Shown: positions 49,318-63,234, counted from the first letter of the stretch. The stretch: DNA of 64,000 nt from Aliivibrio fischeri ATCC 7744 = JCM 18803 = DSM 507 (GCF_023983475.1 NZ_CP092712.1:558001-622000), one strand, 5' to 3'. Notes: a model not told the origin generated them from the letters alone. Numbers and translations: made by a program.

Positions 49318-49798
49318 GAGCAAGAATAAGTGCTTGTTGATATACCGATGTTCTTGTTAGTAGGTTATTGGTTAGTAAGCCAATAGCCCCTCCTTTCTGT
49401 TTAATGTTGTCGGTGTTAAATTGTTCATCCATGACATCGCCTAGCTCTTTACCTTTCTTCACCTCATCAATAACTTGTGGTGGGAGAGGTAAACTCGAAG
49501 AGCGTGACTCTCCTACCGTTAAACCATTATCAATAATCATCCAAGCAAAAGTAGAATTACCTTCAATTCCAGCTTCTAACCCAACATAATAATCACAGTT
49601 AGGTAGCTTGATCTTTGCGTTATTAACACGGTTCATTGCTCCTTGTTTTGTTTCTTCACAACTCATTGGTTGATCTGGAACACCGCTCTTTACTGATACC
49701 CCTTCAAATGAAAAAGTATCATTAGGAAACGCAAGATTAAATGCTGATTCAACAGCGGCAATTTTCGCTGGGTTTTGAGAAGTAATGATAACTTTCAT
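49286..49798 (-). CDS. yjjX: Inosine/xanthosine triphosphatase YjjX
   Basis: House-cleaning NTPase that hydrolyses non-canonical ITP and XTP. 170 residues, E. coli 170. Starts MKVIITSQNPAKIAAVESAF, with SGVPDQPMSCEETKQGAMNR and YVGLEAGIE typical of the family. 3' end overlaps trpR by 32 bp tail to tail. GGTAAAC upstream of ATG is a weak RBS. The gap to pheA is 22 bp, so they may be co-transcribed from the pheA side. Confidence 0.92.
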   Translation of the reverse strand: MKVIITSQNPAKIAAVESAFNLAFPNDTFSFEGVSVKSGVPDQPMSCEETKQGAMNRVNNAKIKLPNCDYYVGLEAGIEGNSTFAWMIIDNGLTVGESRSSSLPLPPQVIDEVKKGKELGDVMDEQFNTDNIKQKGGAIGLLTNNLLTRTSVYQQALILALIPFLHPTRF

Positions 49799-49820
49799 GT
49801 TTACCTTTCATTCGATGTAA

Positions 49821-50999
49821 TCAATTTGATAATGGAATAGCTGTTGGTTCTACATTTTCAATTGGATAGCAACCAAGTACTTTTAGATAGCGAGTAATAG
49901 CCGTTAATTCTTCGATAGCAGAAGTCATAGCATCGGATTTTAGATGCGCTTCTAGATCAACATAGAACATTTCTTCCCAAGGATTTCCCATAATAGGGCG
50001 AGATTCTAGCTTGCTCATATTGATGCCGTATTTTTGTAATACCAATAGAGATTCAACCAATGAACCAGCATCTTGAGCTGTGGACATTATTAATGTTGTT
50101 TTAGCAGGGATTTGCTCTGATACATCCACAGGCTTTCTTGCAACAACGATAAAACGTGTTTGGTTCTCTGTTTGATTCGAAATATTAGTGATTAGAGATT
50201 GCAGTCCATATAGCTTTCCACTATCTGAGTTACCAATTGCTGCAACTTCAGGTGAGTTTAACTCTTTTACCGTGATCATCGCATCAGCAGTGCTTGCACA
50301 AGAAATTAGTTCAACATTATTGAGTCGATTTAAAAATTCGCTACATTGTTCATGTGGCTGTGGGTGTGAATACAAGGTTTTAATGGACTCAAGAGAGGTT
50401 TCAGTCGTTGTTAATAAACAATGATCAATTTTTTGAGTTAATTCCCCAACAATGTATAGGCTAGTGTGTTGGAGTAAATCATAAACTTGGTTAATCGAAC
50501 CTGAGCTTGTATTTTCAATTGGCAATACGCCGTAATCAGCATGACCAGCCTCAACGGTTTTAATTACTTCTTTAAAGTTTTCACAGCCTAACTCAGCTAA
50601 TTCAATATTCTTTTTACTGAAATAACGACGGCTTGCTAGGTTTGAATATGATCCTTTTGAGCCAAGGTAAGCCACTCTTGCTACGGGTTTTCTACTTAAG
50701 TCAGGGTTTGCTAGATTTTGGAAGTATTCTTGCTGAAGTAAAACTGAATCTTCAATAATGGTATGAAATAACTGTGTAATGTAATAAGCATCAAGATTGA
50801 AGTCTTTACCATTCTCAATGAGTTTAACAAGTAATTGTTGTTCTCGTTTAGGATCTCGAACAGGTTTCGCGGTTTTTACTTTACTTTTAGCAACATCAAG
50901 ACTGAGTTTACGACGTTCTGAAAAGAGCTTTAATAATTCATTATCAAGTTCATTAAGGCGTAAACGAATATCATCAAGGGAGTAGTGAGTGTCAGTCAT
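49821..50999 (-). CDS. pheA: Bifunctional chorismate mutase / prephenate dehydratase (P-protein)
   Basis: Makes phenylpyruvate from chorismate. 392 residues (E. coli 386). Chorismate mutase 1-90 (DIRLRLNELDNELLKLFSERR), prephenate dehydratase ~110-285 (YLGSKGSYSNLASRRYF, GVLPIENTSSGSINQVYDLL), and C-terminal ACT domain with the Phe-binding ESRPI motif (LESRPIMGNPWEEMFYVDLE). ATG 50999 starts MTDTHYSL; the earlier TTG 51008 is less likely. Located after raiA as in E. coli; no pheL-like Phe-rich leader peptide or attenuator was found upstream. Candidate promoter: TTGACG with TATTGT 17 nt on. Confidence 0.95.
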   Translation of the reverse strand: MTDTHYSLDDIRLRLNELDNELLKLFSERRKLSLDVAKSKVKTAKPVRDPKREQQLLVKLIENGKDFNLDAYYITQLFHTIIEDSVLLQQEYFQNLANPDLSRKPVARVAYLGSKGSYSNLASRRYFSKKNIELAELGCENFKEVIKTVEAGHADYGVLPIENTSSGSINQVYDLLQHTSLYIVGELTQKIDHCLLTTTETSLESIKTLYSHPQPHEQCSEFLNRLNNVELISCASTADAMITVKELNSPEVAAIGNSDSGKLYGLQSLITNISNQTENQTRFIVVARKPVDVSEQIPAKTTLIMSTAQDAGSLVESLLVLQKYGINMSKLESRPIMGNPWEEMFYVDLEAHLKSDAMTSAIEELTAITRYLKVLGCYPIENVEPTAIPLSN

Positions 51000-51062
51000 G
51001 AAATGCAAACCTAGTAAATTAAGAGTTAATTCACAATAAGGAATTGGTCAGTTTGCGTCAAG

Positions 51063-51090
51063 AAAAAACAGCGCTCAAATGAGCGCTGTT
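51063..51090 (-). terminator. raiA terminator
   Basis: A perfect 10-bp stem AACAGCGCTC / GAGCGCTGTT with an AAAT loop, T-run on the minus strand, 25 nt past the raiA stop. Confidence 0.92.
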
Positions 51091-51114
51091 CTTAAGAATC
51101 TTTAGAGTTGAATA

Positions 51115-51468
51115 TTATTCCTCTTCAAGTTCAACTTCTGGTTCTTCAACTCCAGGAGCTTGAGCATGAGTCGCTCGACGTGCTTCTCCTTTATGTTGTA
51201 GTTTGTCTAGTTGGCGTTCTAGTTTTTGATACATCTCTCTAATTGCACCAAATAGATCTTCTTGTTCTGCAGAGGCTACGACTTTGCCACCTGCGATAGT
51301 TGCGTACGCTTCTACCTTGTGTTTACCATTTGCGCGTTTTGTAACGCTAGCGTGACGTCCAATAATGTCTAGGTTTCTTTTTGCTTCTAGTTTTTTAAAC
51401 TTCCCTTCAATACGTTCACGGATGCCTGGAGTGATGTCGATGTTGTTGCCAGTGATTTCTACTTTCAT
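51115..51468 (-). CDS. raiA: Ribosome-associated inhibitor / hibernation factor RaiA (YfiA)
   Basis: A 117-residue HPF/RaiA-family protein that binds the decoding region of the 30S subunit and silences ribosomes at cold or stationary phase. ITGNNIDITPGIRERIEGK, LERQLDKLQHKGEARRA and an acidic tail (EEPEVELEEE) match the RaiA type (E. coli 113). Adjacent to pheA as in E. coli. AGAGGA lies before the ATG. Upstream sits a near-consensus CRP palindrome. Confidence 0.92.
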   Translation of the reverse strand: MKVEITGNNIDITPGIRERIEGKFKKLEAKRNLDIIGRHASVTKRANGKHKVEAYATIAGGKVVASAEQEDLFGAIREMYQKLERQLDKLQHKGEARRATHAQAPGVEEPEVELEEE

Positions 51469-51780
51469 ATGATTTTCCTCTCGCTTGCCCCGTTTGGCAT
51501 GTACTCAGATTACGTATCCAGAGTTAAAAATAAAGTGATCAAGATCACTTTTTTGATGTGTTGTAGCGAGAAGGTGAATGAATGTGATCTTAGGCAAGGC
51601 CTTAAGTATTTTATTTAAAAAATACTTGATGAATTGTACAAAGTAGGTAGATTGAAAGGGTTGGTTACTAGAAATTATTGTTTTTAGGGATATCGTTCAA
51701 CCTGTTGTTTTGGTTGATTAATTTTTAAACTTATCAATAGTGTGACCTATATACGAATTATAACTAACATTTCCAGACAT
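51469..51780. other. Gene-free region between raiA and bamD
   Basis: About 310 bp with no ORF. It has the CRP-like palindrome (51532-51551), an AT-rich hairpin (51603-51626, AAGTATTTT / AAAATACTT), and a possible plus-strand promoter TTGATG-N16-TAGATT (51626-51653) pointing at the terminator at 51782-51817. A small RNA is possible but unproven. Confidence 0.4.
51532..51551. promoter_or_regulatory. Candidate CRP site upstream of raiA
   Basis: Perfect 9-bp inverted repeat AAAGTGATC-AA-GATCACTTT; contains GTGA-N6-TCAC, the CRP core. It lies about 64-84 bp before the raiA start. E. coli raiA is reported to be CRP-activated, which makes a role plausible. Confidence 0.6.
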
Positions 51781-51781
51781 A

Positions 51782-51817
51782 AAAAAAGCAGTGCTCGATT
51801 CTCGGCACTGCTTTTTT
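51782..51817. terminator. Terminator after bamD (bidirectional)
   Basis: AAAAAAGCAGTGC / GCACTGCTTTTTT, 10-nt loop, A-run and T-run on the two sides. Serves bamD from the right and would stop any transcript from the raiA side. Confidence 0.9.
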
Positions 51818-51908
51818 GTTTTTATAATGAATATTATGTCAATTGTAGTAAATAACGGCTCATCCTAGCTTGTTTAAATGCTTGCTCACTTATTTACTGT
51901 GATTGATA

Positions 51909-52634
51909 TTATTGTGGATTCAACGCAATAAGTTCTTCGGTTCGCTTAATTGCATCTTCCAGTTTTAATTCTTTGTAAGCTGAAAGCATAATTGTTAGTG
52001 ATTTTCTTGCAGCTTCTGTATCTGGATAAGTACGTTGTAATTCTTGACAACGATTAATGGCAGAGATCCAAGCTTCTCGTCGTAAATAAAAGTCAGCTGT
52101 TGCTAATTCATAATCCGCTAAGCGATTTTTAAGTGCGTACATACGAGTTTGTGCATCTTCAGCGTAAAGACTATTAGGGTATCTTTCTAATAATCGTTTA
52201 AAATCTTTAAAAGCTGAGCGAGCTGGTTCTGGATCTCGATCTGAACGATCAACTCTAAATAAATCATGCATGAAACTTCTATCTTGAGCCATATGCGTTA
52301 ATCCACGCATGTAAAGGACCCAGTCAGCTTTTGGATGGGTTGGGTTTAAACGAGTGAATCTCTCGATAGTTGCAAGACCTAATGCAAGATCATCATTTTT
52401 ATAATAAACATAAATAAGGTCTAACTGAACTTGTTCAGAATAAGCGCCAAAAGGGTATCGAGAATCTAAGGCTTCAAGACGCTCAATTGCGCTCGTCCAA
52501 TTACCTGCTTGTAAAGATACTTGAGCTTGAGCGTATAATTCTGATGGTGGAATATCTGGAATTACATCATCACTACTTGAGCAACCAACCAGTAAAGATA
52601 CAGCTAATAATGAAGAAATGGTTAAGCGTTTCAT
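51909..52634 (-). CDS. bamD: Outer-membrane assembly lipoprotein BamD
   Basis: Essential lipoprotein of the BAM complex that folds beta-barrel proteins into the outer membrane. 241 residues: lipobox LVGC with Cys18, then five TPR repeats (e.g. PSELYAQAQVSLQAGNWTSAIERLEALDSRYP split motifs). ATG 52634 starts the signal peptide MKRLTISSL; the ORF extension up to 52703 would put 23 residues ahead of it and is rejected. Divergent from rluD, as in E. coli. Confidence 0.95.
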   Translation of the reverse strand: MKRLTISSLLAVSLLVGCSSSDDVIPDIPPSELYAQAQVSLQAGNWTSAIERLEALDSRYPFGAYSEQVQLDLIYVYYKNDDLALGLATIERFTRLNPTHPKADWVLYMRGLTHMAQDRSFMHDLFRVDRSDRDPEPARSAFKDFKRLLERYPNSLYAEDAQTRMYALKNRLADYELATADFYLRREAWISAINRCQELQRTYPDTEAARKSLTIMLSAYKELKLEDAIKRTEELIALNPQ

Positions 52635-52795
52635 GCTTGAAAATGATCCTTGACTAAAAAAACTGAAGTTATCCATTACGAAATGCGCCGTTAACAGATA
52701 CAATGGTACATAGTTTATTTCACTTACAGTGTTGATGATACCAAATATGACCTATTAGTTTGGTATTAGTACCACTATTTTAAAAAAAGTTCGAT

Positions 52796-53770
52796 ATGGC
52801 ACAACAAATAGAGTTAACAAGTACAGTAAAAGAAAGTCAACTAGGGCAGCGTTTAGATCAAGCTGCTGCTGAGTTGTTTTCTGATTTTTCTCGTTCACGC
52901 ATCAAAGAGTGGTTGCTTGCTGGCAACATGACAGTCAATGGTGAAGTGGTTACAAAAGCACGCCTTAAAGTTATGGGTGGTGAAGAGATCACGGTTAAAG
53001 CTGAATTAGAAGATGAAGAGCGTTGGTTAGCTCAAGATATTCCTCTTGATATTGTTTATGAAGATGATGATCTACTCGTTATCAATAAACCACGTGACTT
53101 CGTTGTTCACCCAGGAGCGGGTACACCTGATGGTACAGTGTTAAATGCATTGTTATTCCATTATCCAAATATTGCAGAAGTACCTCGTGCGGGTATCGTT
53201 CACCGTTTGGATAAAGACACTACTGGATTAATGGTTGTTGCGAAAACTGTACCGGCTCAAACACGTTTAGTTCGTGCGCTTCAAAAGCGTAAGATTACTC
53301 GTGAGTATGAAGCCGTTGTTGTCGGTCGTATGACTGCAGGTGGTATGATTGAGAAACCAATTGGTCGTCACCCAAACAAACGTACTCTAATGGCAGTTCA
53401 TGAATTAGGTAAAGATGCTGTGACACATTATCGTGTTGCTGAACATTTCCGTATTCATACTCGTATCCGTTTACGTCTTGAAACCGGTCGTACTCACCAA
53501 ATTCGTGTACATATGTCATATTTGCAGCATCCACTTGTGGGTGATACTGCTTATGGTGGTCGTGCTCGTATTCCAAAAGGCGCTTCTCAAGAGTTAATTG
53601 ATATGATCCGCGGTTTTGATCGTCAGGCTCTGCATGCTGCGATGCTGCGTTTTGAACATCCAATCACAGGGGAAACAATGGAGTTCCATGCTCCAATTCC
53701 TGATGACATGATTGCTCTATCTCAGGCGCTACGTGATGATGAACGTCTAATGCATGAGGAAGAGTATTAA
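52796..53770 (+). CDS. rluD: 23S rRNA pseudouridine synthase RluD
   Basis: Forms pseudouridines 1911, 1915 and 1917 in helix 69 of 23S rRNA (E. coli numbering). 324 residues: S4 RNA-binding domain (about 15-75), then the catalytic domain with HRLDKDTTGL, catalytic Asp139, and the RTHQIRVHM motif. Complete. pgeF follows after 2 bp, so they form an operon, and clpB comes next, as in E. coli. Confidence 0.97.
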   Translation: MAQQIELTSTVKESQLGQRLDQAAAELFSDFSRSRIKEWLLAGNMTVNGEVVTKARLKVMGGEEITVKAELEDEERWLAQDIPLDIVYEDDDLLVINKPRDFVVHPGAGTPDGTVLNALLFHYPNIAEVPRAGIVHRLDKDTTGLMVVAKTVPAQTRLVRALQKRKITREYEAVVVGRMTAGGMIEKPIGRHPNKRTLMAVHELGKDAVTHYRVAEHFRIHTRIRLRLETGRTHQIRVHMSYLQHPLVGDTAYGGRARIPKGASQELIDMIRGFDRQALHAAMLRFEHPITGETMEFHAPIPDDMIALSQALRDDERLMHEEEY

Positions 53771-53772
53771 TA

Positions 53773-54507
53773 ATGTCATTGATTTCACCAAATTGGTCTG
53801 CACCTAAATCAGTTAAAGTATTCAGTACAACTCGTATTGGAGGAGTATCAAGTTCCCCATTTGATAGCTTTAATCTTGGAGACCATGTTGGTGATGATCA
53901 CAAAGATGTTGTGCTCAATCGTGAAAAACTGATTACGTTGGGGCAGTTACCTACTGCACCAACGTGGTTAAACCAAATTCACTCAACAAGAGTTGTTCAT
54001 TTACCGAGTCAAGAGTTTTTTGAAACACCACCAGCCGCTGATGCTGCATATACAAACCAAGTAAAACAAGTTTGTTGTGTTATGACTGCAGATTGCCTTC
54101 CGGTTGTAATATGCAATAAAGAAGGTACAGAGGTTGCTGCCGCACACGCAGGTTGGAGAGGTTTACTTGATGGAGTATTAGGAAATACTGTTGAGCAATT
54201 TGCCTCCGATGATCTTATTGCTTGGTGTGGACCTGCTATTGGTGAAGAAGCGTTTGAAGTAGGTAATGAAGTAAAAGAGCTATTTTGCGAAAAAGATCCG
54301 CAAGCAATTAATGCATTTATTCCGAGTTATAATGAAGGAAAATGGTTAGCTAATTTAGCCATGTTAGCCACACAACGTTTAAATAGTGTTGGTATAACTG
54401 ATGTGCATTATTCAAACCTTTGCACTTATCAAAATACAGAAACGTTTTTCTCATACAGAAAAGAAGGAATTACAGGAAGACAAGCCACTCTTATTTGGTT
54501 TGAATAA
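53773..54507 (+). CDS. pgeF: Purine nucleoside phosphorylase/laccase-domain protein PgeF (YfiH)
   Basis: A 244-residue protein of the multicopper-like YfiH family; E. coli PgeF is reported as a peptidoglycan editing factor that removes misincorporated serine, and relatives show purine nucleoside phosphorylase or adenosine deaminase activity. Conserved Cys/His sites: VMTADCLPVVI and AAHAGWRGL, plus WCGPAIG and HYSNLCTYQN. It begins 2 bp after the rluD stop. A sigma-32 promoter for clpB lies downstream. Confidence 0.9.
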   Translation: MSLISPNWSAPKSVKVFSTTRIGGVSSSPFDSFNLGDHVGDDHKDVVLNREKLITLGQLPTAPTWLNQIHSTRVVHLPSQEFFETPPAADAAYTNQVKQVCCVMTADCLPVVICNKEGTEVAAAHAGWRGLLDGVLGNTVEQFASDDLIAWCGPAIGEEAFEVGNEVKELFCEKDPQAINAFIPSYNEGKWLANLAMLATQRLNSVGITDVHYSNLCTYQNTETFFSYRKEGITGRQATLIWFE

Positions 54508-54540
54508 CTCATATTTCTCCCTCTTTATCCTTTCCTTAAG

Positions 54541-54570
54541 CATTGAACTTTCTGACCTTAGTCCCCATTT
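54541..54570 (+). promoter_or_regulatory. Sigma-32 heat-shock promoter of clpB
   Basis: CATTGAA (-35, consensus CTTGAA) and CCCCATTT (-10), 15-bp spacer. It lies 43 nt before the clpB start codon. Confidence 0.85.
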
Positions 54571-54612
54571 AGAAACTATATAGTTACTAGCTTTCTTCTT
54601 TTGGAGGGTGTT

Positions 54613-57198
54613 ATGCGTTTAGATCGATTCACTAGTAAATTTCAAATGGCCATCTCTGATGCTCAATCATTAGCATTAGGTCAAGATCATCAATATATCG
54701 AACCAACCCATTTAATGGTTGCACTGTTAAATCAGGATGGAAGTACGATAAGGCCTTTACTTACTCTTCTAAATGTAGACGTAACACAATTACGTTCAAA
54801 ACTAACTGAAATATTAGATAAGACACCAAAGGTAACGGGTATCGGTGGTGATGTTCAACTTTCATCTAATATGGGTGTTATTTTTAATCTTTGCGATAAA
54901 GTCGCTCAGAAACGCAAAGACGCTTATATCTCTTCTGAAATATTCATGCTTGCCGCAATCGAAGATAAAGGGCCTTTGGGTAATTTACTTCGAGAATTAG
55001 GATTAACTGAACCTAAAATATCTAAGTCAATCGATGAGATCCGTGGTGGCGAAAAAGTTAATGATCAAAATGCTGAAGAAAAACGTCAAGCATTAGAAAA
55101 GTTTACTGTTGATTTAACTGAGCGAGCAGAGCAAGGAAAACTAGATCCTGTTATTGGTCGTGATGATGAAATACGAAGAACAATTCAGGTATTGCAACGT
55201 CGAACTAAAAATAATCCAGTTATCATAGGTCAACCTGGTGTCGGCAAGACAGCTATTGTTGAAGGGTTAGCGCAACGTATTATAAATGGTGAAGTACCTG
55301 AAGGTTTAAAAAATAAACGAGTACTTTCTTTAGATATTGGTGCATTGGTAGCTGGTGCTAAATTCCGAGGTGAATTTGAAGAGCGTTTAAAAGCGGTTTT
55401 AAATGAGTTAGCGAAAGAAGAAGGTAGTGTCATCCTCTTTATTGATGAAGTACATACAATGGTAGGTGCTGGTAAAGGTGAAGGCTCTATGGATGCCGGC
55501 AACATGCTTAAACCTGCACTCGCACGTGGTGAACTACATTGTGTCGGAGCAACAACTCTTGATGAATATCGTCAGTATATTGAAAAAGATCCAGCATTAG
55601 AGCGTCGTTTTCAAAAAGTACTTGTTGACGAACCAACAGTTGAAGATACCGTTGCAATTTTGCGTGGTTTAAAAGAGCGCTATGAAATTCATCATCATGT
55701 TGAAATTACCGATCCTGCGATCGTAGCAGCAGCAAGCCTGTCACATCGTTATATTTCGGATCGTCAATTACCGGATAAAGCGATAGATTTAATTGATGAA
55801 GCAGCATCAAGCATTCGTATGGAAATTGATTCAAAACCAGAATCATTAGATAAGCTTGATCGTAAGATAATTCAATTAAAGATAGAACAGCAAGCACTAG
55901 TAAAAGAAAGCGATGATGCGAGCTTAAAGCGTCTTGACTCTTTAAATCTTGAATTAATGCAAAAAGAACGTGAATACGCAGAGCTTGAAGAAGTGTGGAA
56001 AGCTGAAAAAGCGGCTTTATCTGGCACTCAGCATATAAAAACAGAATTAGAAACAGCTCGAAGTAATATGGAAATTGCACGTCGTGCAGGTGATCTAAAT
56101 AGAATGTCAGAGCTGCAATATGGACGTATTCCAGAATTAGAGAAACAACTAGATCTTGCCGCTCAAGCTGAAATGCAAGAAATGAGCTTATTAAAAAACA
56201 AAGTGACGGATGCAGAGATAGCAGAAGTGCTTTCACGTCAGACGGGCATTCCTGTAAATAAAATGCTTGAAGGTGAAAGAGATAAGCTATTAAAGATGGA
56301 AGAGGTATTACATCACCGAGTAATAGGCCAGGCTGAAGCTGTCGAAGCTGTCTCAAATGCAATTCGTCGTAGTCGTGCCGGTCTATCAGATCCAAATCGA
56401 CCAATCGGTTCATTCTTGTTTTTAGGCCCAACAGGGGTTGGTAAAACGGAATTATGTAAATCACTCGCTAACTTTATGTTTGATAGTGAAGATGCGATGG
56501 TACGTATCGACATGTCAGAGTTTATGGAGAAACATTCCGTTGCTCGTTTAGTAGGTGCACCTCCTGGTTATGTTGGTTATGAAGAGGGGGGATACTTAAC
56601 AGAAGCAGTAAGACGCAAACCTTATTCAGTTTTATTATTAGATGAAGTAGAGAAAGCACATCCAGATGTATTTAATATTCTACTTCAAGTTCTTGATGAT
56701 GGCCGCTTAACTGATGGTCAGGGAAGAACGGTTGATTTTAAAAATACCGTTATCATTATGACATCGAACTTAGGTTCAGAAAAAATTCAGCAGCACTTTG
56801 GTGAGTTGAATTATGCTGGCATAAAAGAAGTCGTAATGGATGTTGTGAGTCAACATTTTAGACCAGAGTTTTTAAACCGTGTTGATGAAACCGTAGTATT
56901 CCATCCATTGGCACAAGAACACATTAAGAATATCGCTTCTATTCAATTACAACGCTTAGAAAAACGTTTGAATGAAAAAGATTACCAATTGCAAGTAACA
57001 GACGAAGCGTTAAACCTAATTGCTGAGGCAGGTTTTGACCCTGTTTATGGAGCAAGACCATTAAAACGAGCAATTCAGACATATATAGAGAACCCACTTG
57101 CTCAGGATATATTGAGTGGAAAGCTAAGGGTTGGAGAAGTAATTAAGTTGAAAGTTAAAAATGAACAGCTAATTGCGACTCAAAATGACGACTTTTGA
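54613..57198 (+). CDS. clpB: ATP-dependent disaggregase ClpB
   Basis: Hexameric Hsp100 chaperone that pulls proteins out of aggregates with DnaK. 861 residues (E. coli 857): N domain with [18 protein letters not shown], first AAA+ module with GQPGVGKT near 205, long coiled-coil middle domain (~400-530, [15 protein letters not shown]), second AAA+ module with GPTGVGKT near 607, GYVGYEEGG pore loop. ATG 54613 after GGAGG; the upstream TTG 54601 is rejected. Heat-shock promoter upstream. The rrn operon follows. Confidence 0.98.
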   Translation: MRLDRFTSKFQMAISDAQSLALGQDHQYIEPTHLMVALLNQDGSTIRPLLTLLNVDVTQLRSKLTEILDKTPKVTGIGGDVQLSSNMGVIFNLCDKVAQKRKDAYISSEIFMLAAIEDKGPLGNLLRELGLTEPKISKSIDEIRGGEKVNDQNAEEKRQALEKFTVDLTERAEQGKLDPVIGRDDEIRRTIQVLQRRTKNNPVIIGQPGVGKTAIVEGLAQRIINGEVPEGLKNKRVLSLDIGALVAGAKFRGEFEERLKAVLNELAKEEGSVILFIDEVHTMVGAGKGEGSMDAGNMLKPALARGELHCVGATTLDEYRQYIEKDPALERRFQKVLVDEPTVEDTVAILRGLKERYEIHHHVEITDPAIVAAASLSHRYISDRQLPDKAIDLIDEAASSIRMEIDSKPESLDKLDRKIIQLKIEQQALVKESDDASLKRLDSLNLELMQKEREYAELEEVWKAEKAALSGTQHIKTELETARSNMEIARRAGDLNRMSELQYGRIPELEKQLDLAAQAEMQEMSLLKNKVTDAEIAEVLSRQTGIPVNKMLEGERDKLLKMEEVLHHRVIGQAEAVEAVSNAIRRSRAGLSDPNRPIGSFLFLGPTGVGKTELCKSLANFMFDSEDAMVRIDMSEFMEKHSVARLVGAPPGYVGYEEGGYLTEAVRRKPYSVLLLDEVEKAHPDVFNILLQVLDDGRLTDGQGRTVDFKNTVIIMTSNLGSEKIQQHFGELNYAGIKEVVMDVVSQHFRPEFLNRVDETVVFHPLAQEHIKNIASIQLQRLEKRLNEKDYQLQVTDEALNLIAEAGFDPVYGARPLKRAIQTYIENPLAQDILSGKLRVGEVIKLKVKNEQLIATQNDDF

Positions 57199-57268
57199 TG
57201 TAAAAATAAACGCTTTGAATTAAAAGTAAGCAAACAAACTCATTTTTCATATTTTTCTAGAAAAAGAG

Positions 57269-57296
57269 TTGCATAGATTCAAAGATTCTCTATAAT
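57269..57296 (+). promoter_or_regulatory. rrn P1 promoter
   Basis: TTGCAT, 16-bp spacer, perfect TATAAT, followed by a GCCGCC discriminator as expected for growth-rate and ppGpp control. A/T-rich sequence just upstream (57242-57266) could act as an UP element. Confidence 0.8.
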
Positions 57297-57383
57297 GCCG
57301 CCTCACTGACACGGAGAACGAAGTTTATTAAAACTTAGCATCCAGTTGGTTTGGCGGTTAGAAATTTAGTTTCAAATAAGTGC

Positions 57384-57411
57384 TTGACACTGAAACTTAA
57401 ATCGATAGAAT
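57384..57411 (+). promoter_or_regulatory. rrn P2 promoter
   Basis: Perfect TTGACA, 16-bp spacer, TAGAAT, then AGCCGTCCTC. It lies 115 bp downstream of P1, matching the two-promoter layout of enteric rrn operons. Confidence 0.8.
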
Positions 57412-57457
57412 AGCCGTCCTCTTCACTGAAAAGCAAAGCTTTGAAAGTAGAAGAAAA

Positions 57458-57470
57458 GCTCTTTAACAAT
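57458..57470 (+). promoter_or_regulatory. Leader BoxA antiterminator
   Basis: GCTCTTTAACAAT is the classical rrn BoxA recognised by NusB/S10; it occurs again in the 16S-23S spacer. Confidence 0.85.
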
Positions 57471-57620
57471 TAGAAACCTATTAATCTGTGTGAGCACTTG
57501 TGAATTGATAATCAACAAATTATCAATGAACTGAGTGACTACACAAAATTACTTTTATGTAACAATCAGTATTAATCATTGAGTCGGTTTTGTTTCTGCT
57601 GAAACAAACCAAAAAAACTT

Positions 57621-59173
<1,553 letters not shown>

Positions 59174-59575
59174 AACGATAGATTGCGATTTATGAGTGTT
59201 CACACAGATTAATTAGGTTTTGAAAGTTGAAGTTGTAGAGCTTTAATTAATAATTCCGATTATTGATTAAAGCTTTTTGCTTTAAGCTCTTTAACAATTT
59301 GGAAAGCTGACTGATTTAGCTTAATTTGTTTTTACTTCTGAAAAAGTAAAACAAAACAGCTCAAGGCTGTAATTAAGTTAAATCAAAATTTAAAAGTTCT
59401 TAATATCCTTTGTTTTACTCTGTAAAACGAAGAACAACACATTCAAGTGTTCCTGTATTTTGAATCCGGCGAAAAACCAGAACTCGCAATGACGAGTTCA
59501 ACCTTGGTTGCTGTTTTGTCTTCACTTTTAAAAAGTGAAAGCAAATGGTCCATACGAAACCTCTTGGGGTTGTAT
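59174..59575 (+). other. 16S-23S spacer without tRNA genes
   Basis: About 400 bp. No Ile, Ala or Glu tRNA (no tRNA-like fold, no T-loop motif) is present. It holds a second BoxA (59286-59298, GCTCTTTAACAAT) and inverted repeats such as GCTTTAAT / ATTAAAGC for RNase III processing. Confidence 0.85.
59286..59298 (+). promoter_or_regulatory. Spacer BoxA antiterminator
   Basis: Identical to the leader BoxA. Confidence 0.8.
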
Positions 59576-62466
<2,891 letters not shown>

Positions 62467-62558
62467 ACAACACCCAAGGGGTTTTGAACGGATTTGAAGT
62501 TGCAAGAAACGAATTGAATGTGATTAAGAACACAATAAGTTTTCCGAATTAAAGAATT

Positions 62559-62678
62559 TGCTTGGCGACCATAGCATTATGGACCCACCTGATCCCATGC
62601 CGAACTCAGAAGTGAAACGTAATAGCGCCGATGGTAGTGTGGGGTTTCCCCATGTGAGAGTAGGACATCGCCAGGCTT
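62559..62678 (+). rRNA. 5S ribosomal RNA
   Basis: TGCTTGGCGACCATAGC start and GACATCGCCAGGCT end pair; 120 nt, about 90 bp after 23S. Confidence 0.95.
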
Positions 62679-62756
62679 CAAATTTATTTTCATTTTTTAA
62701 AAAGTGAAGAAAAAAGTGTTATGAACACTTGTCAGCGACGACAAGTAGTCCACTGC

Positions 62757-62833
62757 GGAGTGGTAGTTCAGTTGGTTAGAATACCGGCCTGTCACGCCGG
62801 GGGTCGCGGGTTCGAGTCCCGTCCACTCCGCCA
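62757..62833 (+). tRNA. tRNA-Asp (GTC)
   Basis: 77 nt, acceptor GGAGTGG / CCACTCC, anticodon GTC in CTGTCAC, encoded CCA. Distal tRNA of the rrn operon. Confidence 0.97.
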
Positions 62834-62869
62834 CTTATTTAGACAGAGTTAAGTCTTTAAAATAACTAC

Positions 62870-62946
<77 letters not shown>

Positions 62947-62956
62947 TACTTAAGAA

Positions 62957-62985
62957 GGCTCATATCGAAAGATATGAGCCTTTTT
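62957..62985 (+). terminator. rrn operon / tRNA-Trp terminator
   Basis: GGCTCATATC-GAAA-GATATGAGCC, a 10-bp stem with a GAAA tetraloop, then T5. The same structure recurs six more times downstream. Confidence 0.95.
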
Positions 62986-63001
62986 GCTATTTGCAGATTG
63001 A

Positions 63002-63071
63002 GAAAAGAGCAGCGGATTCCCCCACCATAAGAACGCGCGTGTTGGGAGTTCGAATCTCTCCACCCCTGCCA
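63002..63071 (+). pseudogene. tRNA-Trp remnant, repeat 1
   Basis: Keeps the anticodon-arm 5' strand (GAGCAGCGGATTC) and the T arm and acceptor 3' strand of tRNA-Trp, but has lost the 5' third and the CCA anticodon. The best-preserved copy. Confidence 0.8.
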
Positions 63072-63081
63072 TATTAAAGAA

Positions 63082-63110
63082 GGCTCATATCGAAAGATAT
63101 GAGCCTTTTT
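63082..63110 (+). terminator. Repeat terminator 1
   Basis: GGCTCATATC-GAAA-GATATGAGCC, T5. Confidence 0.85.
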
Positions 63111-63205
63111 GCTATTTGCAGTTTAGGAAAGAGCAGCGGATTCTCCCACTATAAGAACACGCGTGTTGGGAGTTCGAATCTCTCCACCCCTGCCATACTT
63201 AAGAA

Positions 63206-63234
63206 GGCTCATATCGAAAGATATGAGCCTTTTT
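63206..63234 (+). terminator. Repeat terminator 2
   Basis: Identical stem and GAAA loop, T5. Confidence 0.85.

Noticed and set aside
51000-51062. pheL-type leader peptide and attenuator before pheA
   Set aside because: No short Phe-rich ORF and no alternative stem-loops; the only hairpin belongs to the raiA terminator.
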